A stretch of DNA of 64,000 nt from an uncultured Succinivibrio sp. (GTDB taxonomy: Bacteria; Pseudomonadota; Gammaproteobacteria; Enterobacterales; Succinivibrionaceae). Each line of letters starts with the position of its first letter. The stretch's first letter is position 1. The notes below the pieces were generated by a model. That model saw only the letters and a list, made by a program, of their open reading frames with translations, made no database searches and had not been told where the DNA came from. Shown here piece after piece: positions 1 to 9,098 of the stretch. The DNA is taken from contig CAAGLL010000067.1 of NCBI GenBank assembly GCA_900770725.1, forward strand, positions 124,001 through 188,000, in the 5' to 3' direction. Position numbers and translations under genes: made by a program.

Positions 1-1454
1 GCCATGGTCGTGTAGTGCTCGGAGGGCGGGACCTTGAAGCCGGTGACGCGGGCGACGTCCTGGAGCACGGCCTCGCCGTCGATGCGGTAGGAGCCCGGGG
101 ACACCCTCACCACCTCCGGGATCTCGGCCTGATCTGGCAGGTCCCCTGAGATCTCCTCCATGATGTCGTGGAGCGTCACTATGCCCTCGAAGTTGCCGAA
201 CTCGTCGAAGACGAAGCCGATGTACTTCTTGGCGTTGCGGAACTCCTCAAGCGCCTTGAGGATGTTCACAGTCTCGGGGAAGTACAGCGGCTGCTTGACG
301 AGTTCCGTGAGCGCGCCCTGCGAGACCTTGTGCTCAACGCCAAGCGCCAGGATGTCGGCGCGGCTTATGTAGCCCTCGGGCTGGTCGCGGCGGTCGCGCA
401 GGCAGGCGATGAGGCGCGAGTGGGTCATGCGCGAGGCCGTCTCGAGGATCTCCTCTGCGGGGGCGTCGGTCATCACGCACTCGAGATCGTTGCGCGCGCA
501 CATCACGGCCTTAACCGGGATCGACGACATGCCGAGCACGCGGGCGACCATGTCCTTCTCGCTCTGGTTGAAGACCCCGGCGCCGGTGTTCTGCACTATG
601 GCCTCCTTGAGCGTCGGCACCTCGCTTGGGCGCGAGCCTAAGAGCCTCAGCACCAGGTTTGCGGCAAGCTCGCGGCTTTGCATCGAGCGGGTCGATCCCA
701 GGTGGAGCACGTTGCGCCTTGCAATCTCGTTGAAGATCTCGATGATGACCGAGAAGCCGATCGCCGCGTAGAGGTAGCCCTTGGGCACCTCGATGCCCAG
801 GGCCTCGAGGATGAGCGAGAAGCCGATGAGGATCACGAAGCCTAAGCACAGGATCACGAGCGTGGGGTGGCGCGAGACTACGTCGGTCACGATCCCCGAG
901 GCCAGCACCATCACGCCCATGGAGATGATCACGGCCGCCATCATGATGAAGACGTGGTCGGTCATGCCCACCGAGGTCACGATGGCGTCCACCGAGAACA
1001 CGGCGTCGAGCACCATGATCTGGATTGCGACCACCGCAAGCGAGTGCGCGCCCTGGCTTGCGATGACCGCCTCGTCCTCGGGGCTGCCCTCGAGCTTCTG
1101 GTGGAGGTCCACGGTCGACTTGTAGATGAGGAAGAGGCCGCCTCCGAGCATCACGAGATCGCGCACGGTGAAGTCGTACCCGAAAAGCGTGAAGAGCGGG
1201 GTCGTGATCGCGGCGATGTAGGCTGCGAAGGTGAGCAGGATGAGCCTGATGACGAGAGCCCCGCCGATGCCGATGTAGCAGGCCTTGGAGCGCTCCTTGG
1301 GCGGCAGGCGCTGCGAGAGCACAGCGATGAAGAGCAAATTGTCGATGCCGAGGACTATCTCGATGGCCGCGAGCGTGAGCAGGCCGACCCAGGCCGAGGG
1401 GCTTGAGACCCACGCGAAGTCGAAGAGCACGTGGTGCGTCAGCGCAGGATCCAT
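1..1454 (-). CDS. TerC/CBS/CorC_HlyC membrane protein (YegH/YoaE type), 3' end cut by the window edge
   Basis: The frame is open from the ATG at 1454 to base 1, so the C-terminus is missing; families of this layout are about 520 residues, so probably only a few dozen residues are lost. A GGAGG lies 5 bases before the ATG. The N-terminus has the TerC signature EIVLGIDNLLFIAVLSQRLP followed by several hydrophobic helices. A CBS pair follows (VPTLKEAIVQNTGAG... to FDEFGNFEGIVTLHDIMEEI), and a CorC_HlyC-like tail begins at YRIDGEAVLQDV. Members are inner-membrane proteins linked to metal-ion handling; the exact substrate is not known. The gene lies downstream of rluB on the same strand, about 160 bases away. 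Confidence 0.9.
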   Translation of the reverse strand, partial: MDPALTHHVLFDFAWVSSPSAWVGLLTLAAIEIVLGIDNLLFIAVLSQRLPPKERSKACYIGIGGALVIRLILLTFAAYIAAITTPLFTLFGYDFTVRDLVMLGGGLFLIYKSTVDLHQKLEGSPEDEAVIASQGAHSLAVVAIQIMVLDAVFSVDAIVTSVGMTDHVFIMMAAVIISMGVMVLASGIVTDVVSRHPTLVILCLGFVILIGFSLILEALGIEVPKGYLYAAIGFSVIIEIFNEIARRNVLHLGSTRSMQSRELAANLVLRLLGSRPSEVPTLKEAIVQNTGAGVFNQSEKDMVARVLGMSSIPVKAVMCARNDLECVMTDAPAEEILETASRMTHSRLIACLRDRRDQPEGYISRADILALGVEHKVSQGALTELVKQPLYFPETVNILKALEEFRNAKKYIGFVFDEFGNFEGIVTLHDIMEEISGDLPDQAEIPEVVRVSPGSYRIDGEAVLQDVARVTGFKVPPSEHYTTM

Positions 1455-1617
1455 GAGGGCCTCCTGGCAGCGGCAATTTCAGGTTGGACGTTCAAAAGCC
1501 TGCAGGATCTGCAGGATGGGGTGCCGGCGCTAAGTGACAGGGCCGGCCTGCGACAGAGGGGTTCCACATAATCTCCATTCAGCCAGTGGATGCCCCCCAT
1601 TGTATCAGACGCGGCCG

Positions 1618-2988
1618 TCAGCCCCCGCGGCGGAAGCTGCGGCGCGGAGCACTCCTGCCGCCGTCGCCAAAGCTCCTGCGGCCAGTCCTGCGCTCAAAGC
1701 CCTCGCCCCGGGAGCTGCGGTCAAAGCCGCCCTCGCGGTAGCCCTCATGGCGCCTGCCCTCAGAGGAGAATCCCTGGCGCCTTCCATCTGAGTGGAAGCC
1801 CCCGCGCCTGTCATCGGAGCGGAAGTCGCCGCGGCTTGAGTCGCGGCCATAGCCGCTGTGGCCAAATCCATCATGGCGGGTGCTGCGGCCAAAGCCTGAG
1901 CCTGGACGGCGCCCTTCCTCATCGCGCGAAGGCCTCCTGCCAAAGGCGCCCTCGCCGATGCGGGAGAAGGATCTTTCATCGCCGCCGCGGGATGCGCCAT
2001 AGCGCCGCTCGCCGTCACGCCAGCTGCCATGGGACTTGAAACCCTGGCCTGCGCGCCTTGAGCCGAAGCCTTCGCGCCTGTCATCATGGTCGAAGCCGTC
2101 GCGCCCGGTCCTGCCAAAGCCCTCGCGGCGCCTTTGGGCGTAATGGGATTCATCGCCGCCACGGCGCGGCCTCTCCTTGCCCATGCGCCCGAGCGCGCCC
2201 TTGCCCTGCACCTGGGGCTGCAGCGGAGGGGCGATCTCCGAACCGTCCAGGGGCGCCAGGCCGGCGCTCTTGCGCAGGATGTTCACCTCGGAAGGCGAGA
2301 GCTCGCGCCACTGCCCTGCCTTGAGATCAGGATCGAGGCTGATGCCCGCGTACTTGATCCTGATGAGCCTGCTCACCTGGAGCCCGCAGGCCTCCCAGAG
2401 CCTCCTGACCTCGCGCTTGCGGCCCTCGCGCAGAGTGCAGTGGTACCAGGAGTTCATGCCGGTGCCGCCTGCAAACTCCACGGACTCGAACTTGGCCATG
2501 CCGTCCTCGAGCTTGACGCCTTTAGTGAGCTGCTCGATCTTCTCGTCCGAGACCTCGCCGAAGACGCGGGCGGCGTAGACGCGCTCGACCCCGCGGCTTG
2601 GATGCATCAGGCTGTTGGCAAGCTCGCCGTCGGTCGTGAAGAGCAAGAGCCCCGAGGTGTTGATGTCAAGGCGCCCGATGTAGATCCACCTGCCGCTGCC
2701 GGGGTTGGGGAGGTGGTCGAACACCGTCGGGCGGTCCTCGGGATCGTCGAGCGTCGTGAGCTCGCCCTCGGGCTTGTGGTACATGAGCACGCGGCACAGC
2801 GGCTTCTGCTGCCCCGGGCGGAGCACCACCTTGCCGTCGATGGCCACCGTGACATCGTCCCCGATGCGGTCGCCGAGCTTGGCGGCCGCCCCGTTGACGC
2901 TGACGCGCCCCTGCGAAATGAGTTCCTCGATGCCGCGGCGCGAGCCCAGGCCCATGCGGGCCAGCACCTTCTGTAATTTCTCGCTCAT
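1618..2988 (-). CDS. rluB: 23S rRNA pseudouridine synthase RluB-like, with long Arg/Gly-rich tail
   Basis: The protein isomerises a uridine of 23S rRNA (position 2605 in E. coli RluB) to pseudouridine. An S4 domain spans about residues 2-50 (EKLQKVLARMGLGSRRGIEE). The catalytic domain has the motif GRLDINTSGLLLFTTDGELA with the nucleophile at Asp108. I place the start at 2988 because AAGGA sits 6 bases upstream; the open frame continues 28 codons further without support. After about residue 245 comes a tail of roughly 210 residues rich in Arg, Gly, Asp and Ser with repeated RRxGF-like units, much longer than the basic tail of E. coli RluB. It is divergent from zapA. Confidence 0.9.
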   Translation of the reverse strand: MSEKLQKVLARMGLGSRRGIEELISQGRVSVNGAAAKLGDRIGDDVTVAIDGKVVLRPGQQKPLCRVLMYHKPEGELTTLDDPEDRPTVFDHLPNPGSGRWIYIGRLDINTSGLLLFTTDGELANSLMHPSRGVERVYAARVFGEVSDEKIEQLTKGVKLEDGMAKFESVEFAGGTGMNSWYHCTLREGRKREVRRLWEACGLQVSRLIRIKYAGISLDPDLKAGQWRELSPSEVNILRKSAGLAPLDGSEIAPPLQPQVQGKGALGRMGKERPRRGGDESHYAQRRREGFGRTGRDGFDHDDRREGFGSRRAGQGFKSHGSWRDGERRYGASRGGDERSFSRIGEGAFGRRPSRDEEGRRPGSGFGRSTRHDGFGHSGYGRDSSRGDFRSDDRRGGFHSDGRRQGFSSEGRRHEGYREGGFDRSSRGEGFERRTGRRSFGDGGRSAPRRSFRRGG

Positions 2989-3171
2989 GTGTGATCCTTG
3001 GAAATCCCGAGGCCTGTCCCGGCCTTGACGATGATGCGTAAAAAATGGAATGGACGCGGCAGGATGCCGCACGTCCCATTATCTCACACGGATGCGCCCG
3101 TGCGCGCCCTGCGCGGCGGTGCCGTCGGCGGGCGTATGCTATCATTCCCACCAGCATTCATGGAGGGCTTG

Positions 3172-3492
3172 ATGGCAGGCGAGGACAAGGGCGATCCCAA
3201 CGAGGTGGTGACGGTGAACTTCACCATCCTCGGCAATTCGTTCAGCCTCAGGGTCCGCAGGGCCCAGAGGGCGAACCTCCTTGAGGCCGTAGAGGCGGTC
3301 AAGGAGCGCTCCTCGTCCATGCTCCGCCAGAACCCCACCCTCTCGCCCCAGCAGGCGGCGATCCTCACAGCCATCGACAGCGAGTCGGCGCTGCGCGCCT
3401 ACCTGGGGGCGAACACCCCGTTCCAGGATCAGGCCTTCAGCCTGGTGCGCCGCATCAGCCAGGTGCTCTCAAGCACCCGCAAGAATGGCTGA
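3172..3492 (+). CDS. zapA: Cell division protein ZapA
   Basis: This 106-residue protein fits ZapA, which binds and bundles FtsZ filaments at the division septum. The N-terminal part (VTVNFTILGNSFSLRV) matches the globular FtsZ-binding head and the C-terminal half is helical. The ATG at 3172 has GGAGGG 5 bases upstream; the longer open frame back to 2998 lacks a ribosome site. The 3' end overlaps the start of fthC by 8 bases, so the two are probably translationally coupled. In many proteobacteria the 6S RNA gene lies between zapA and fthC; here there is no room for it. Confidence 0.85.
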   Translation: MAGEDKGDPNEVVTVNFTILGNSFSLRVRRAQRANLLEAVEAVKERSSSMLRQNPTLSPQQAAILTAIDSESALRAYLGANTPFQDQAFSLVRRISQVLSSTRKNG

Positions 3493-4078
3493 GCAGGACC
3501 CCCTCAAGGATCTCAGGCGCGCGATCCTCGCGCGCCGGCGCCAGGTGACGGATGAGGAGAGCCTCGCCGCCGGCCGCGCCGTGCTCTCATTCCTGTCTGA
3601 TGACGATTTCTTCAAGAAGCCGCGCACCGTGGCCTCCTACGTCTCCGTGCGCGGCGAGGTCGGAACCGCTCCCCTGAACTCCTGGCTCCTAAATGGCGGG
3701 CACACCCTGGCGCTGCCGGTCGTCGATCCACTCGAGGACGGTGAGATGGGCTTCTACCGCGCCACCGCCTCCACGACCCTCGCCCCGGGGCGCTACGGCA
3801 TAGGCGAGCCCGAGGCGCTGCCGGAACTGCTGGTATCCGAGGCCAAGCTCGATGCGGTGCTGCTGCCATTGGTGGGCTTTGATCTTGAGGGGAACCGGCT
3901 TGGGATGGGCGGCGGGTACTACGACCGCCTGCTCAAGAAGGTGAGGCCGGAGGCCAGGCTCATCGGCCTTGCCTACGACTTCCAGAGGGTCGATCACCTA
4001 AAGGCGCGCGACTGGGACATGCGCATCGACGAGGTGGTGACGCCCTCGGGAAGGGTGCGCTTCAAGGCGCAGGGCTAG
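3485..4078 (+). CDS. fthC: 5-formyltetrahydrofolate cyclo-ligase
   Basis: This 197-residue enzyme (YgfA/MTHFS family) uses ATP to turn 5-formyl-THF into 5,10-methenyl-THF, returning a stored folate to the one-carbon pool. The nucleotide-binding motif GMGGGYYDRLL lies near residue 140 and the N-terminal KDLRRAILARRRQV is typical. It overlaps zapA by 8 bases. At its 3' end the four bases CTAG (4075-4078) give the TAG stop of this gene and, on the other strand, the TAG stop of the convergent EAL gene. Confidence 0.93.
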   Translation: MAEQDPLKDLRRAILARRRQVTDEESLAAGRAVLSFLSDDDFFKKPRTVASYVSVRGEVGTAPLNSWLLNGGHTLALPVVDPLEDGEMGFYRATASTTLAPGRYGIGEPEALPELLVSEAKLDAVLLPLVGFDLEGNRLGMGGGYYDRLLKKVRPEARLIGLAYDFQRVDHLKARDWDMRIDEVVTPSGRVRFKAQG

Positions 4079-7074
4079 GCCTTGGCGCCATAGGCGCCGC
4101 CTGGCTGCTCCTCCTCGCCGCCCCTCAAGGGGTCGAGCCCCGCGCCCTGGCGGTCGAGCATGGTGATGAAGCGCTCGAGCTTCACCGGCCTTGAGAAGAG
4201 GAAGCCCTGCCCGTAGCGGCAGCCGCAGGAGAGCAGCAGCTGCTCTTGCTCGCGCGTCTCCACGCCCTCGCAGATCACCTTCATCCCAAGTCCGTCGCAC
4301 ATCTTGACTATGCCCTCGAGGATCTTGCGCGAGCGCGCCGACTCCTCGGCCGCGTGCAGCATCGCGATGTCGATCTTCACGGTGTCCATCGGCAGCGAGA
4401 GCATGGTCGAGAGCGAGGAGTAGCCCTTGGAGAAGTCGTCCATCGATATGGTGTAGCCCATGCGGCGCAGCATGTAGATGGTGCCCTGGGCGTTGCGGCG
4501 CTGCTCGCGGCTTACGAGGTCGATGAAGGCGCTCTCGGTCACCTCCAGCTCGACCGCGCCCGGCGGCACCGGGATCTCGGAGACGACGCGCTTCATCTCG
4601 TCGATGTAGCTGTCCTCGCTGAAGTGCAGACCCGACTGGTTGACCGAGACCGGCACCATCTCCCTGCCGCGGCGGGCGCGGTCCTGCTGGAACATCCTCA
4701 CGCGGCGCAGCATGTAGTAGTCGAGCTTGATGACGAAGGCGTTCCTCTCGAAGAGGTCGATGAAGGCGCCAGGCATCAGGAACCCCAGCTCCGGGCTGCG
4801 CCAGCGCACCAGCGCCTCGGCGCCCACGATCCTGCGCGTCACGAAGTCGTACTTGGGCTGCATCCAGACCTCGAACTCGCCCGCGGCCAGGGCCTTGTCC
4901 ATGAGGTTCTCGATGCGCTGGTGCATGATCTTGTGCTGCTCGAGCTCGTCGTTGTACACGGCAAAGCGCGCCCCGCTCTCAGAGGCCTCGTCGCGCGCCA
5001 TCCTCGCCGACACCAGGAGGTTCTGCACCGAGACCTTCGAGCTGCCCCTGGGCACGAAGCAGATCCCGCACACGGTGTGCACCGAGACCGAGACGCCGTT
5101 GACCTTGAACTTGGCCTCCTGCTTGCCAAGATCCCCCATCAAAAGCTCGATGGTCTTGCCCTCGGGGAGTATGCACAGGAAGTCGCAGGTCGAGAGATCG
5201 CCGCTAACCGCGCCGCCCACCATCCACGGGAACTGCGCGCGCAATGCGTTGAACCAGTCGCGCACCGCCTCCTGGAGGAGCTTGGGGTCGTAGCCCTTCT
5301 GCAAAAGCTCCATCTGCCTTATGGTCACCAGCAGCACGAAGATCTGCCCGCGCGAGCGCTCGCCCTTGTAGCTTCCGATCTCAGGGCCCATGGTGTCGGT
5401 GAACCAGCGCTCGTTGGGCAGCCCCGTGGGCATGTTCGTGTAGTAGACGTGCTGGATGGCCTTGTAGTTGCGCCGGCGCTCGGACATCACGTAGAGCAGC
5501 CCCGCGATGATGAGCAGCATCGAGAAGCCCACTGCCGCGATGGCCTTGAGCGGGTTGTGGTGGATGATCGCCAGCGCCGACTGCTGGGGCATCGCCTCGT
5601 AGACCATCTTGTTGACGAGCCTTCTGAAGTTCGACTTGTCGATGTGGGTGATCTCCTTGTTCAGGATCCCCACCAGGGTCGGATCCATGCGGTCGCTCAC
5701 GCCCATCGCGATCGAGTGCGTGAACACCACGCCTCCGTTGACCGCGAGGTTTGAAAGCCCCAGGCGGTTTATCTCGCTCTGCGCGGTCAGCTGCTTCATG
5801 AAGGCCATGTCAGCCTGGCCCGAGGAGACCGCCTCGAGGCAGTCGTCGTTGTTGGAGTAATAGGTGATCTGGTTGCGCGGGAAGCGCTTTTCGACGAACT
5901 CCTGGATCATGAAGTAGTCGTAGGGGGCGGCCACCACCGGATCGCGCTTGGCCTCGTAGTCGTCGCGCGTGACGGCCACGTAGTCGATGTCGAGGTAAGG
6001 CCTGGTCAGGTGCAATGCGTTGGCGTCGGCCCAGTTGAAGTCGGCGAACATGTTGAGCACGACGTCCGCCTGGCCGTTGCGCACCATCGAGAAGAGTTCG
6101 GTGTTCGAGTCGGAGCCGGTGACCTCGAGCGTCACCCCGAGATCCATCTCGAAGACCTTGGTGATCTCGTGGATGAGGCCCTTGTGCACGCCGTTTTCAA
6201 AATAGCTGTAGGGCTTCTGCTCCGAGCTCACCACCGCCCTTATGACCTTGTGGGAGTTCAGGTAGGCCTGCTCGTCGGCTGAGAGGATGAGCGGGGCGCC
6301 CGACATCAGGTGCTTGACCGACAGGAGGTTCTCAAGCCAGGGCTCGTCCATGGCCAGCGTCCTGATGGCCCGGCGCAGCTCGTTCTTGAGCTCGTCGTTG
6401 CCCTTGCGCACGGCAAGGTAGACCGGCTGCTGCCCGAGCTCTGCGACTATGGGGATCGCCGTGGGGCGCTCGACCGAGGAGAACACCACGCCGTCCACTA
6501 TCTGGTCGCGGTAGAGCGAGATGAGCTCGCTGTAGGTGCCGCAGGGGATGAAGCTCGCGCCCGAGGGGAGCTTGAAGCCCTTGGACTTGAGCGATGAGGT
6601 TATCTGCATCTCGCTGATCGCGTCCGAGACGTAGCCTATCCTCACGCTCCTTGACGAGTAGAGGTCGGACGGGCCGCGGCGCAGCCCCAGGAAGACCGGG
6701 GCGCGGGCGATCGGTATGTTGATGATGTCAAATGGATAGCCGTAGGCGTCCTCGTCGGCGACCATCGCGGTCATGACGTCGATGCTGCCATCGTGCAGGC
6801 GCTCGAGCGCCGGGGTGCCGTCGCACTGGACGTAGGTGAAGCGGCGCTGCAGGTAGAGCGAGAGCGACTCGAGGTAGTCAAAGAGGTAGCCTGAGTAGCG
6901 GGCGCTCGCGCCGTCATGGGTGAAGTAGTAGAGCGAGGTCTGGTAGCCAAAGCGCAGCGGCTCCTCCGCCGCGGACGCCTGGTCGGGCGGGGCGAGCCAC
7001 AGCGCGGCTGCGGCGGCAAGCGCCGCCGCGCCGCGCGCGATCAGTCTTAGGATGCTCTTGCCCCTCTCTCGCAT
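4075..7074 (-). CDS. Periplasmic-sensor cyclic-di-GMP phosphodiesterase (two SBP domains, degenerate GGDEF, EAL)
   Basis: This 999-residue inner-membrane protein should sense a small ligand outside the membrane and hydrolyse c-di-GMP inside. A signal peptide or anchor covers residues 1-35. Two SBP_bac_3-like domains follow (about 37-250 and 270-500), then a membrane helix at about 508-530. The GGDEF domain (about 545-700) opens with TGLPNERWF but its active loop reads VSGDLSTCDF, so it should not make c-di-GMP. The EAL domain (about 718-975) keeps AEALVRW, ELEVTES, the metal-binding DDF, CEGVET and QGFLFSRP, so phosphodiesterase activity is expected. The ligand is unknown. Confidence 0.9.
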   Translation of the reverse strand: MRERGKSILRLIARGAAALAAAAALWLAPPDQASAAEEPLRFGYQTSLYYFTHDGASARYSGYLFDYLESLSLYLQRRFTYVQCDGTPALERLHDGSIDVMTAMVADEDAYGYPFDIINIPIARAPVFLGLRRGPSDLYSSRSVRIGYVSDAISEMQITSSLKSKGFKLPSGASFIPCGTYSELISLYRDQIVDGVVFSSVERPTAIPIVAELGQQPVYLAVRKGNDELKNELRRAIRTLAMDEPWLENLLSVKHLMSGAPLILSADEQAYLNSHKVIRAVVSSEQKPYSYFENGVHKGLIHEITKVFEMDLGVTLEVTGSDSNTELFSMVRNGQADVVLNMFADFNWADANALHLTRPYLDIDYVAVTRDDYEAKRDPVVAAPYDYFMIQEFVEKRFPRNQITYYSNNDDCLEAVSSGQADMAFMKQLTAQSEINRLGLSNLAVNGGVVFTHSIAMGVSDRMDPTLVGILNKEITHIDKSNFRRLVNKMVYEAMPQQSALAIIHHNPLKAIAAVGFSMLLIIAGLLYVMSERRRNYKAIQHVYYTNMPTGLPNERWFTDTMGPEIGSYKGERSRGQIFVLLVTIRQMELLQKGYDPKLLQEAVRDWFNALRAQFPWMVGGAVSGDLSTCDFLCILPEGKTIELLMGDLGKQEAKFKVNGVSVSVHTVCGICFVPRGSSKVSVQNLLVSARMARDEASESGARFAVYNDELEQHKIMHQRIENLMDKALAAGEFEVWMQPKYDFVTRRIVGAEALVRWRSPELGFLMPGAFIDLFERNAFVIKLDYYMLRRVRMFQQDRARRGREMVPVSVNQSGLHFSEDSYIDEMKRVVSEIPVPPGAVELEVTESAFIDLVSREQRRNAQGTIYMLRRMGYTISMDDFSKGYSSLSTMLSLPMDTVKIDIAMLHAAEESARSRKILEGIVKMCDGLGMKVICEGVETREQEQLLLSCGCRYGQGFLFSRPVKLERFITMLDRQGAGLDPLRGGEEEQPGGAYGAKA

Positions 7075-7250
7075 CTTGATGGGTGGCCTTGTTTCATGGA
7101 TGGTGGTACAGGTGGACTATATCCCACTTTGGCCCGCCTTGCCCGCAGCATGGTTCAAAACTGAAATCCAGCCCACACTGGAGCGCCTGGCAAGGCGCTT
7201 ATCCCGTGCGATCTGAATGAGATCAGCACTCTTCGCCTTGCAGAGGGCCG

Positions 7251-7276
7251 AAAAAAGCCGTGCCACCGGCACGGCT
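7251..7276 (-). terminator. Terminator of the secG transcript
   Basis: A 9-bp perfect stem (7256-7264 with 7268-7276) is followed on the minus strand by a run of six T. It lies 17 bases past the secG stop and ends the ftsH-folP-glmM-secG direction. Confidence 0.85.
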
Positions 7277-7293
7277 CTTCAAGCAGGCGTCCT

Positions 7294-7680
7294 TTACTTG
7301 GAAGGCGCGTCGCTGCTGCCTGATGCAGGCGCTGCCGGAGCATCGGTGGCGGGTGCGTCGGTTGCAGGCGCCGCCGGGGCTGCCGGGGCGGACTGGGCCT
7401 GCTCGCTGCCGGCGCCGATGTTCGAGAAGTCCGAGGTGTTGGTCTCGTGGGCGCTCTTCTGCATCCAGCCGATGAACAGGCAGATCGCGAAGAACAGCAG
7501 GATCAAGAACCAGGTCGAGCGGGTCAGGAAGTTGCCCGAGCCTGCAGAGCCGAACACGGTCTGCGAGGCGCCCTGGCCGAACGAGGCGCCCATACCGGCG
7601 CCCTTGCCCTGCTGGACGAGGATGAGCGCCACGAGGGCCACGCACACCAGCAGGAAGATCACAATTGCTACTTCGTACAT
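7294..7680 (-). CDS. secG: Protein translocase subunit SecG
   Basis: This 128-residue protein fits SecG, the small subunit of the SecYEG channel in the inner membrane. Two hydrophobic helices are visible (VAIVIFLLVCVALVALILV near residues 4-22 and STWFLILLFFAICLFIGWM near 54-72), joined by the conserved glycine-rich loop QQGKGAGMGASFGQGAS. The C-terminal 50 residues are Ala/Pro/Ser-rich. It follows glmM by 63 bases on the same strand, as in E. coli. Confidence 0.93.
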   Translation of the reverse strand: MYEVAIVIFLLVCVALVALILVQQGKGAGMGASFGQGASQTVFGSAGSGNFLTRSTWFLILLFFAICLFIGWMQKSAHETNTSDFSNIGAGSEQAQSAPAAPAAPATDAPATDAPAAPASGSSDAPSK

Positions 7681-7743
7681 CTTAAAAATCCCATTGCCAT
7701 ATCCGCGGACGTCCGCCGATTATAGGGGCGGGCGGCCTGCTTT

Positions 7744-9093
7744 TCAAGCGTTTTCGCCTTCGGCCTCGTGGACGATGACGTTGGCGATGCGCTGGGCGTA
7801 GTTGTGGACCACCTGCTGGTCCTCGCCCTCGACCATCACCCTGACCACGGGCTCGGTGCCGGACTTGCGCAGAAGCACGCGGCCGCGGCCGCCGAGCTCC
7901 TGCTCGACCGCCTTGACCTCCTTCTGGACCTTGGCGTCCGAGAGCGCGTCGAAGGACGAGCTCAGGCGCACGTTGATGAGGTCCTGTGGGTAGAGCTCAA
8001 GCCCCTTCATGAGCTCGCGCAGCCCCTTGCCCTGGCGCAGGCAGGCCTTGAGCACCTGCAGCGCCGAGACGATGCCGTCGCCGGTGGTGACGTAGTCCAG
8101 GCAGATCACATGCCCGCTGTTCTCGCCGCCTAGGTGCCAGCCCTTCTCCAGGAGCGCCTCCATGACATAGCGGTCGCCCACCTTGGTGCGCGTGAAGCCT
8201 ATGCCCTCGCGCTCAAGCGCCTGCTCGAGCGCCAGGTTGGTCATGAGCGTGCCGGCGACCCCGCCGTGCAGCTTGCCCTGGGCCTTGCGGTCGAGCGCGA
8301 TCATGTACATCACGCAGTCGCCGTCGAGCAGCCTGCCCGTGGAGTCGGCGAGCATCACGCGGTCGCCGTCGCCGTCGAAGGCGATGCCGAGGTCGGCCTT
8401 CTCCGAGAGCACGCGCGCGCACATCGCCTCGGGGTGGGTCGAGCCCACGCCGTCGTTGATGTTGAGGCCGTCGGGGCTACCGCCCATCACGATGACCTCG
8501 GCGCCAAGCTCGCGGAATACGAGCGGGGCGACGTGGTAGGTCGCGCCGTTGGCGCAGTCGATCACGATCTTCAGGCCCTCCAGGCTGTAGCGCCCGAAGG
8601 TGGACTTGCAGAACTCGACGTAGCGTCCCGGGGCATCGTCCTGGCGGCTGGCGCGGCCGAGCTCGGAGGGCTTTGCCACCTTCTCGCCGCCGCCGTCGAT
8701 GATCTTCTCGATCTCAAGCTCGGTCGCGTCAGGGAGCTTGGCGCCCTCCGAGGAGAAGAACTTGATCCCGTTGTCAAAGTACGGGTTGTGGGAGGCGGAG
8801 ATAACAACTCCAAGATCGGCCCTGAAGGCGCGGGTGAGGTAGGAGACGGCCGGGGTCGGCATGGGTCCGAGCATCACCGGGGACATGCCGGAGGCGCAGA
8901 ATCCCGCCTCGAGCGCGGCTTCGAGCATGTAGCCCGAGAGCCTGGTGTCCTTGCCGATGATCACGCGCCCGCCGCGCTTTTTGCCTAACACCTGCCCTGC
9001 GGCCATTCCCAGGCGCAGCACGAACTCAGGGGTGATTGGGTAGGTGCCGACGCGCCCGCGGACGCCGTCGGTTCCGAAGTATTTGCGTTCCAT
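7744..9093 (-). CDS. glmM: Phosphoglucosamine mutase
   Basis: GlmM converts glucosamine-6-phosphate to glucosamine-1-phosphate for UDP-GlcNAc, the precursor of peptidoglycan and lipopolysaccharide. The 449-residue protein begins MERKYFGTDGVRGRVG. The phosphoserine loop is ISASHNP with Ser101, the metal loop is DGDGDR, and the C-terminal phosphate-binding motif is RKSGTEPVVRVMVEG. It starts 5 bases after the folP stop. Confidence 0.96.
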   Translation of the reverse strand: MERKYFGTDGVRGRVGTYPITPEFVLRLGMAAGQVLGKKRGGRVIIGKDTRLSGYMLEAALEAGFCASGMSPVMLGPMPTPAVSYLTRAFRADLGVVISASHNPYFDNGIKFFSSEGAKLPDATELEIEKIIDGGGEKVAKPSELGRASRQDDAPGRYVEFCKSTFGRYSLEGLKIVIDCANGATYHVAPLVFRELGAEVIVMGGSPDGLNINDGVGSTHPEAMCARVLSEKADLGIAFDGDGDRVMLADSTGRLLDGDCVMYMIALDRKAQGKLHGGVAGTLMTNLALEQALEREGIGFTRTKVGDRYVMEALLEKGWHLGGENSGHVICLDYVTTGDGIVSALQVLKACLRQGKGLRELMKGLELYPQDLINVRLSSSFDALSDAKVQKEVKAVEQELGGRGRVLLRKSGTEPVVRVMVEGEDQQVVHNYAQRIANVIVHEAEGENA

Positions 9094-9098
9094 TTGAA

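Noticed and set aside
511..1476. 321-codon minus-strand frame overlapping the TerC-type gene
   Set aside because: It is another frame of the same strand; only the frame starting at 1454 gives TerC/CBS motifs.
4246..5754. 502-codon plus-strand frame antisense to the EAL gene
   Set aside because: It mirrors the codon structure of the real gene; its His/Leu/Val-rich translation has no domain and no ribosome site.
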